NCBI GenBank assembly: GCA_025062195.1
Contig: JANXAS010000003.1
Coordinates: 39,025 to 103,024 of the forward strand
DNA length: 64,000 bases
Source of the DNA: Armatimonadota bacterium
GTDB lineage: Bacteria > Armatimonadota > Fervidibacteria > Fervidibacterales > Thermosaccharophagaceae
Reading direction: 5' to 3'
Both the position numbers and the translations under genes were made by a program. Shown here one piece after another: positions 58,118 to 64,000 of this stretch. Under the pieces are notes generated by a model. That model was not told where the DNA came from, ran no database searches, and worked only from the letters and a program-made list of their open reading frames with translations. The first letter of the stretch is position 1; each line of letters begins with the position of its first letter.

Positions 58118-59804
58118 GCTCTTTCGGGATTACGACATCAAGCCAGATGTGGTGTTCACAGTTGGAGCGCTTGTTGCCTTTCTTGCAGCGTTCCTCATCT
58201 ATCCCGTGCTATATAGCCTTCGTGAGGCGTTCTTTGCCGATGGCAAGTTTACGGTCGAATTCTTCATACTGCTCTTTCGCAACCCAACTATCCTAACATG
58301 CATAGTCAACAGTTTCAAGGTTGCGGTTGTCTCAACGATTGTAACGATGATGATAAGCATGCCACTGACATGGGTGATGGTGAGATACAAGTTCCCGATG
58401 CAGAATGTCCTTGGAGTGCTATTGCTTATGCCACTCATACTGCCGCCATTCGTCGGCGCCATAGGTATGAAGCAACTCCTGGCACGCTATGGTGCTCTGA
58501 ACAGCTTACTTATGAGCATAGGTTTGATGGATCGCCTGCACCCAATTGATTGGCTTGCAATGGGCTTTTGGTGCATCGTCATTGCGCAAGCACTGCACCT
58601 TTATCCGATTGCTTATCTGAACCTTGCTGCAGCTCTCTCATCTGTAGATAGGACACTTGAGGAGGCAGCGCAATCACTCGGTGCCGACCCAATGAGGCGT
58701 TTTTTGACGGTCACGCTGCCACTTATGTTTCCCGGTGTCTTTGCGGCATGCATCCTAACATTCATCTTTGCGTTCACAGACTTGGGCACGCCTCTTATCT
58801 TCCTTTACACCCAAGTCATACCCGTGCGCATATTCAGCATGGTTGAGACTGCCACTGAAGACCCAACAGGGTATGCACTCATTGTGCTTGTGCTCGTAAT
58901 CACATCTGTGCTATTTGTCACATCAAAACGCCTATCGGAGAGAAGACAGGTTGCTGTTGTGTCAGTAAGTGGTATCGTGCCAAAACAGCTTATTGGATTA
59001 AAGGGTTGCATTGTAGCCTTAATCATATCGGCTCTTTGCCTCATTGCAATCGTGCCACATGCATGCGTAGTCCTGAATTCACTCGCCAAGAGTTGGGCTA
59101 TGAGTGCACTGCCGAGCGAGTTCACATTGCAGCACTATGAGGCACTTATTAGGCATCCGATCACAACTGTGAGCATACGAAACAGCTTTGTTTATTCTCT
59201 TGCCAGCACATCATTGGACATCATTCTTGGCGTCGCGCTCGCTTATGTTCTTACGAGGAGACGAATCCCGTTTAGAGGCTTGCTTGATATCATTGCCATG
59301 ATGCCTTTAGCGATACCCGGAGTGGTGCTTGCCTTCGGCTATGTAGGGTGCTACGCCGGAACCGTTCTTGACCCGAGGATTAATGCAGCGCCGCTCCTCA
59401 TCATAAGCTACGCAGTTAGAAGGCTTCCATATTCAGTTAGGGCTTGCTATGCTGGCTTCCAGCAAGTCAGCACGACACTTGAAGAGGCTTCAATGAGCCT
59501 TGGAGCATCACCTCTCAAGACGACTGTCAAAGTGACATTGCCGCTCATCTATGCGCATTTGGTTGCTGGAGCAATACTCACTTTTGCATTTGCGATGCTT
59601 GAGGTAAGTGACAGCCTAATACTTGCGCTCAACCCATCAAACTTCCCGATGACGAAAGCCATCTATGTGCTAAGTAAGCGAGTTGGTGACGGACCAAGGA
59701 TTGCTTCTGCTATGGGTGTCCTTGGAATGGTGATACTTGCTGCAAGCCTTGCCGCTGCCTCAAAAGCACTCGGAAAACGGTTTGGAGAGTTGTTCAGAGC
59801 ATAA
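58107..59804 (+). CDS. ABC transporter permease (double-length, FbpB-like)
   Basis: Two BPD_transp-type EAA loops: EEAAQSLGADPMRRFLTVTLPLMFPG and EEASMSLGASPLKTTVKVTLPLIYAH; overlaps the ATPase gene end. Confidence 0.93.
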   Translation: MMNRLFRDYDIKPDVVFTVGALVAFLAAFLIYPVLYSLREAFFADGKFTVEFFILLFRNPTILTCIVNSFKVAVVSTIVTMMISMPLTWVMVRYKFPMQNVLGVLLLMPLILPPFVGAIGMKQLLARYGALNSLLMSIGLMDRLHPIDWLAMGFWCIVIAQALHLYPIAYLNLAAALSSVDRTLEEAAQSLGADPMRRFLTVTLPLMFPGVFAACILTFIFAFTDLGTPLIFLYTQVIPVRIFSMVETATEDPTGYALIVLVLVITSVLFVTSKRLSERRQVAVVSVSGIVPKQLIGLKGCIVALIISALCLIAIVPHACVVLNSLAKSWAMSALPSEFTLQHYEALIRHPITTVSIRNSFVYSLASTSLDIILGVALAYVLTRRRIPFRGLLDIIAMMPLAIPGVVLAFGYVGCYAGTVLDPRINAAPLLIISYAVRRLPYSVRACYAGFQQVSTTLEEASMSLGASPLKTTVKVTLPLIYAHLVAGAILTFAFAMLEVSDSLILALNPSNFPMTKAIYVLSKRVGDGPRIASAMGVLGMVILAASLAAASKALGKRFGELFRA

Positions 59805-60175
59805 GCCAAGTCACAAAAACAACACTCTTGGATTTCTGTATTAGGGCTTAGGCATTTGAGGCTGTTTTGCTGGGGCGCAGGGAAGGGGAAAATTCCCAAA
59901 GAAATCATCAGTTCTTTCGTATTTCATCCGAGCAAAATCCAACTGTGTAACTCTTATCCCAATTTGCCAACTTGCCAATTTATCTATCTTCCAACCTTCC
60001 CAACTTTTGGCTCGTCGGTAGCCTCGCCCTAAGATGTTTTTTGTCAACTTGGAGGGCAAGCCTACTGGCTTGCCGATTTTTCACAAGGGTGGATGAAATC
60101 CTCCCAGTTTTTCGGACAGGCTTTGCCTGTCCCTACAAATTTTCGGCAGGGCAGTAACCCTCTCCACCAATGCTC

Positions 60176-60276
60176 CTATCTCAACCTTGCAACTGCTGTT
60201 GCTTGAACTTGCCTGCCTTCTTCATCGGTTGCAATAACACGAATCAAGTATGCACTCAAAGGCAATACTTCACCTT
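60176..60276 (-). pseudogene. Remnant of the C-terminal end of a FlgD-Ig-like protein, paralogous to the ORF at 60589-61053
   Basis: Minus strand reads GEVLPLSAYLIRVIATDEEGRQVQATAVARLR*, near-identical to GEVLPMGVYLIRVLATDEEGRQVQAATFARLR*. Confidence 0.75.
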
Positions 60277-60348
60277 AATCGCTCTCCTTCACGGTTTAAT
60301 ACTTTCAACCTTAAAGTTCGCGCTTGAGAGATGGTGGTATTTTGGACG

Positions 60349-60507
60349 GTAGGTTTGTAGTTAGCCACGAAGCGATAGCGAAGTGGCGTCATAAATTGCC
60401 CATTGTCCGTTGTTCCGTGTCCCATGCCCCATGTTCCATTTTTGACGGCACTCCGCTTCGCTTCGTGCCTTACTACGAACAAACAAAATTTTGTTGAGCA
60501 AAGAGTG
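60349..60507. repeat. Class-1 TIR element, copy E, with heptamer-like core
   Basis: GGTTTGTAGTTAGCCACGAAGCGATAGCGAAGTGGCGTCA ... TTTTTGACGGCACTCCGCTTCGCTTCGTGCCTTACTACGAACAAACAAAATTTTGTTGAGCAAAGAG. Confidence 0.75.
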
Positions 60508-60588
60508 AACCATGAAGTGTATGACAAAACCGTGTGGGCAGGTGAAGCTTGTCCGAGAATTTTTTGGGCAGATTATCTTTCATCTCTA

Positions 60589-61053
60589 CTACCTCAACCT
60601 TGCGAATGTTGCCGCTTGAACTTGTCTTCCTTCTTCATCAGTAGCGAGAACTCGTATCAGATAAACGCCCATCGGCAATACTTCACCATTGTTGGTGCGA
60701 CCTTGCCAGATAATTTGTTGAAGCCCTGCCGTTCGGCTTTGCCCTGCTTCCAAAATCGCAACTTTTCGCCCCGTCAAACTCAAAACTTCAACTTGCATCT
60801 GTGCTGACTTCTTCAAGGCAAACTCTATCGCAAGGCTTCTTCCACGCATCGGAACCGCTTTCAACCCAACAGCCTGCAAAGGTCTCGTGTTGCCTGTCTC
60901 TGCTATCACCTTAAATCGCCTTGATGTCTCAACTTCACTTGCAACGAACCTGTATGAGTTTTGCGTCCTCATGTAAAGCCTTTTGCCCGTCACCATATCA
61001 ACGAGCCACAAACTCACATCCTTAGGTGCATAACCTACTCCATCAAAACTCAA
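60589..61053 (-). CDS. C-terminal (FlgD-Ig/sorting-domain-like) part of a cell-surface protein; same frame as 61102-62631 across a TGA
   Basis: LKKSAQMQVEVLSLTGRKVAILEAGQSRTAGLQQIIWQGRTNNGEVLPMGVYLIRVLATDEEGRQ. Confidence 0.6.
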   Translation of the reverse strand: MSFDGVGYAPKDVSLWLVDMVTGKRLYMRTQNSYRFVASEVETSRRFKVIAETGNTRPLQAVGLKAVPMRGRSLAIEFALKKSAQMQVEVLSLTGRKVAILEAGQSRTAGLQQIIWQGRTNNGEVLPMGVYLIRVLATDEEGRQVQAATFARLR

Positions 61054-61101
61054 AGCAATTTCTTTGCCTCGTCCTGTGCCCCTTGTTCCATGTCCCGTGC
61101 C

Positions 61102-62631
61102 TCACTTCACAACGACATCCCGCTCTTGCCTTTGACCCAAACCTGTCCTGAAATCGGCAACGGTTGCCTTCCCGTTTTTGTCAAGGAACAAAACTTGAAC
61201 TGATTGGTCGCTTTGAGTTTCAGGTGGAGAAGGCGGTTGAGCGATTTGCAACCTTGTGTTGTGTGAAACTCCGAAGAAGCCTTGTCCTTCTTGCCCTTCA
61301 ACTTGAGCGACAAACTTGGCAAACCAACCTTCGGGCTTTTTTCTGGCAGTTTTTGTTCTTCTGCTTCTGTTTCCTTCAGGTGCAGGCAAAATCAAGTTGC
61401 AATTTTGCCAAGCGAAAATCCATGCACCTTCCCATGCTAAGATTTTATCGGCAACATTGGTGAGTAGGCTGCTGTCAAAAACCAAATGATATTTGCTGCC
61501 ATCCCATCGCCAAGCGTAAGGTTCAACGATGCCTTCTGCGTTTTTGAGGGTTTTTGTTTCGCTTCCTGCTTGAACTTTGATTTCGCCCAAGTCCCAAATC
61601 AGGTCAACGAACCAAGGGTTGCCAATTAAGTTCCAGCCACGCTTGAGTTGAATTGTGAAAGGTTTGGCATCATCGGGCAGTTCACCTTTCGCATTTGGCG
61701 TTACATATTCAACAAACCTTGCCCAGAAGCCTTTGCCAACTTGCAGAGTAGAAGCGGGGGCAAAAGGGTAGCGGACATACTGATTTGTCGTCGGGTCATA
61801 CCAAGCCCATCTGTCACCATCAAAGTTAAAGACTTGTTTGGGGTCAGTGATTTCGCTGATGATGGGCAAGGTTACTATCTTCAAGCCAGCAGCAATTCTT
61901 GGCGGAACACCTGCTCTTGTTATTGCTTGTGGTTGTGCGGGATGGGATTGTTGATTGCCAACTTTGTCCACAGCGATGGCATAAAAGCGATATTCATGTC
62001 CAAACTTGCCTTTGAATGATATCTCAGTTGGGATCGCCCGTTCACCTAAGCCTAAGATGTCCAAAAGTTGGAAAGGACTGCCATCGTCTGAAACCCAAAT
62101 TCGGATTTCCCTAACGCCTGAAGCATCATCACTTCCTTCCCAACGAATAGGGAACAATGGGGATGGCTGTTCGGATGGCAAGGCAGCAGTGCGAACATTT
62201 GGTGGTTCCTTGTCCAGCGTTAACACATGTTCGTTAGTGTCCATCGGGTCTTCTAAGTCAAAAACAATCGTTGCTTTGTTTGTAATCTGAGCACCAGATG
62301 GTGCATCGGCTCTTGGCTTTATGGAGAAGCGGAAAAATCCTTCACCCTCTGGACGAGTTTTGTTTGGTGGCAAGAAGCCCAAACCGATATCGGGGTCTGA
62401 ACCTTGAAATCGGACACGAATGGTTTTTGTGGCTTTATCCAATGAACCTTCTATCGTCACTGTCGTGGAGAGGTTGAAGGTTTGGTCACCCATTTGGAAA
62501 GTGTAACTGTAAGGGATGGAGAGACTAAAGGATTGCCCGCTAACTTGAAAACTTCGCCCGCTGAAATTGATCTCTTCAAAAGCAAAGGTCTCCAAGTCAA
62601 AGTTGTCGTTTAACATATCCGTAATCTTCAC
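61102..62631 (-). CDS. Cell-surface beta-sandwich protein fragment, probably 5'-truncated and pseudogenised
   Basis: Open frame extends upstream as IRYEVHFENDPKKATAPAREVKITDMLNDNFDLETFAF, DGSPFQLLDILGLG...YRFYAIAVDKVGNQQ; ends in TGA in frame with the 60589-61053 ORF. Confidence 0.6.
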   Translation of the reverse strand: MKITDMLNDNFDLETFAFEEINFSGRSFQVSGQSFSLSIPYSYTFQMGDQTFNLSTTVTIEGSLDKATKTIRVRFQGSDPDIGLGFLPPNKTRPEGEGFFRFSIKPRADAPSGAQITNKATIVFDLEDPMDTNEHVLTLDKEPPNVRTAALPSEQPSPLFPIRWEGSDDASGVREIRIWVSDDGSPFQLLDILGLGERAIPTEISFKGKFGHEYRFYAIAVDKVGNQQSHPAQPQAITRAGVPPRIAAGLKIVTLPIISEITDPKQVFNFDGDRWAWYDPTTNQYVRYPFAPASTLQVGKGFWARFVEYVTPNAKGELPDDAKPFTIQLKRGWNLIGNPWFVDLIWDLGEIKVQAGSETKTLKNAEGIVEPYAWRWDGSKYHLVFDSSLLTNVADKILAWEGAWIFAWQNCNLILPAPEGNRSRRTKTARKKPEGWFAKFVAQVEGQEGQGFFGVSHNTRLQIAQPPSPPETQSDQSVQVLFLDKNGKATVADFRTGLGQRQERDVVVK

Positions 62632-62701
62632 CTCTCGGGCAGGAGCAGTCGCCTTCTTTGGGTCGTTTTCAAAATGAACTTCGTAGCGGATGATTTCATA
62701 G

Positions 62702-62820
62702 GAGTTACGCAGTTGGATGTAGGGGCGGATGAAATCCGCCCGATTTGTTGAATTTTTTGCGACAGTTTCTTCGGGCAGACTGTCGTCTGCCCCTACAAAA
62801 CAACGCCAACTGCGTAAGTC
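62702..62820. repeat. Class-2 TIR element (119 bp, two internal hairpins)
   Basis: Ends GAGTTACGCAGTTGGATGTAGGGGC / GCCCCTACAAAACAACGCCAACTGCGTAAGTC are inverted repeats; hairpins GGGCGGAT-GAA-ATCCGCCC and GGGCAGAC-TGTC-GTCTGCCC. Confidence 0.75.
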
Positions 62821-62910
62821 TTAGTTATTTTGGGAGGGTCTTGATTCTGCCTGACCAATTTTGTCAAGTCTGAAAGGCTTACATTTTGGGCATAGGTAGG
62901 TGGTTCAAAG

Positions 62911-63732
62911 TTGGAACGATGGATAAAGTTGGCTAACAACCTGCCAAGTGTTTGCAGGCTTGGCTTAGCCACAAGGGGCGATAGGTCAAAGTTGATGCCC
63001 GAAGACTGCTTCCACGCTTTGGAGCGAGGCATCAACTATTGGAACTGGTGCGGCGTTGAAGATGGCATGAGCCAAGCCATAAGGCAGTTGGGCAAGATGA
63101 GAAAGCAAATTGTCATCGCTTTCCAACTTGAAGCGAGAACTGAAAACAAGGCTTGGCGTGAACTTGAGCAAGTTCTGAAAACGCTGAAGGTTGACAAAGT
63201 TGAAGTTGCGACCTTTTACTATGTTGAGCGTGAAAGCGAGTGGCAAACCATTGCGGGCAAAAATGGCGCTCTGAAAGCCATGCTCAAAGCGAAAGAGCAA
63301 GGTTTGGTCAATTTGATTGGATTGACATCGCACCAACGGAAGTTGGCAGCGAAAATTGCTCAAACGAAAGAAGTTGATTTGCTCATGGTTCGCTACAACG
63401 CTGCCCACAGAAGTGCTGAGCAAGATGTCTTTCCTGTAACTCAACTTTTGAACATGCCCGTCGTCGTTTACACTTGCACTCGTTGGGCTCAATTGATGAG
63501 ACCAACTCCTTTTGACCCGCCGAACTTTTCGCCACCGCCAGCAAAGGAGTGGTATCGCTTTGCGCTCGCTCATCCAGCGGTCAGCGTCGCTCTGATGGCA
63601 CCGAGCAACCGAAAGGAACTTGACGAAAATTTGACCATCCTTGACGATTGGCGTGAGCCAACACAAAGCGAACTTGAAGTTTTAGTCCAACACGGCGAGC
63701 GAGTAAGGCAATATCGCAAATGGTTTCCGTAA
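62911..63732 (+). CDS. Aldo/keto reductase family protein
   Basis: CRLGLATRGDRSKLMPEDCFHALERGINYWNWCGVEDGMSQAIRQLGKMRKQIVIAFQLEAR, KVDKVEVATFYYVE, LVNLIGLTSHQRKLAAKI, HPAVSVALMAPSNRKELDENL. Confidence 0.75.
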   Translation: MERWIKLANNLPSVCRLGLATRGDRSKLMPEDCFHALERGINYWNWCGVEDGMSQAIRQLGKMRKQIVIAFQLEARTENKAWRELEQVLKTLKVDKVEVATFYYVERESEWQTIAGKNGALKAMLKAKEQGLVNLIGLTSHQRKLAAKIAQTKEVDLLMVRYNAAHRSAEQDVFPVTQLLNMPVVVYTCTRWAQLMRPTPFDPPNFSPPPAKEWYRFALAHPAVSVALMAPSNRKELDENLTILDDWREPTQSELEVLVQHGERVRQYRKWFP

Positions 63733-63832
63733 GCCTTTCGGTTGGAGCACCAAAAAGCTGAAATTAAATTTGCCAAAACGGAAACCCAATTCGCTGGCTT
63801 CGCAAAAAATTCCTGTGCGTCAAATTTCGCTC

Positions 63833-64000
63833 TCAAATGAGCCCAACTTTCAGTCCAAAAGACAAAGCCTGATTTGACAGAGCATTGAAAGCATCAGGAT
63901 CAGGCTTCGTCAAGTTTTGCTGTCGCAACAGCCTGAATTGGACAGCGGTCAAAATGCCTGCCAGCGAAGTTTCTTTTACAAATCCAAGTTCATTCAACAG
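63833..64000 (-). CDS. C-terminal end of an unidentified protein, truncated by the window edge
   Basis: Minus frame open from the window edge: LLNELGFVKETSLAGILTAVQFRLLRQQNLTKPDPDAFNALSNQALSFGLKVGLI*. Confidence 0.5.
   Translation of the reverse strand: MLNELGFVKETSLAGILTAVQFRLLRQQNLTKPDPDAFNALSNQALSFGLKVGLI

Noticed and set aside
61102-61104. Second possible selenocysteine TGA (surface-protein split)
   Set aside because: TGA lies in repeat-derived G-T-G/R text with no Cys-equivalent motif and no clear SECIS-like stem; better explained by array insertion or decay.

Overview
This is a 64 kb bacterial chromosomal window, mostly ordinary housekeeping genes. It holds leuS, comEA/comEC, tRNA-Ala(CGC), a YfhO-like protein, a split transketolase, dtd, trpE, cysS, a VanW protein, a MoxR ATPase, radC, mreBCD, a PASTA kinase, an ECF sigma factor with a membrane anti-sigma-like partner, a PGI/PMI isomerase, larC, nrnA-truB-ribF and an iron-type ABC transporter. 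Gene content and style suggest an Armatimonadota/Fervidibacteria-like thermophile; that is inference only. The strongest unusual signal lies at 36024-36227 (-), a stretch with no call in the supplied ORF track. A small two-TM protein resembling DUF6132 is interrupted by an in-frame TGA exactly where the family has a conserved Cys (U-GIIANP versus CPITxNP). A perfect 8-bp stem with a 7-nt loop lies 12 nt downstream, as expected of a bacterial SECIS, so this is a candidate selenoprotein at the end of a three-gene operon. Other notable points are: a ClpC-like ATPase with a degenerate D2 domain and a C-terminal receiver domain, split by an in-frame TAG; an anti-sigma-like protein with a collagen-like Gly-X-Y tract and an STN-like domain; a 1639-aa secreted GH99-like (WbsX-type) protein with an internal ~135-aa duplication; and accessory intergenic regions with several families of non-autonomous repeats. 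These repeats include a ~160-190 bp TIR element with a variable core, a 119 bp TIR element, heptamer-like degenerate tandem repeats and swapped-stem hairpins. No CRISPR array, rRNA or transposase gene was seen. All calls come from reading the sequence; no database search was run.
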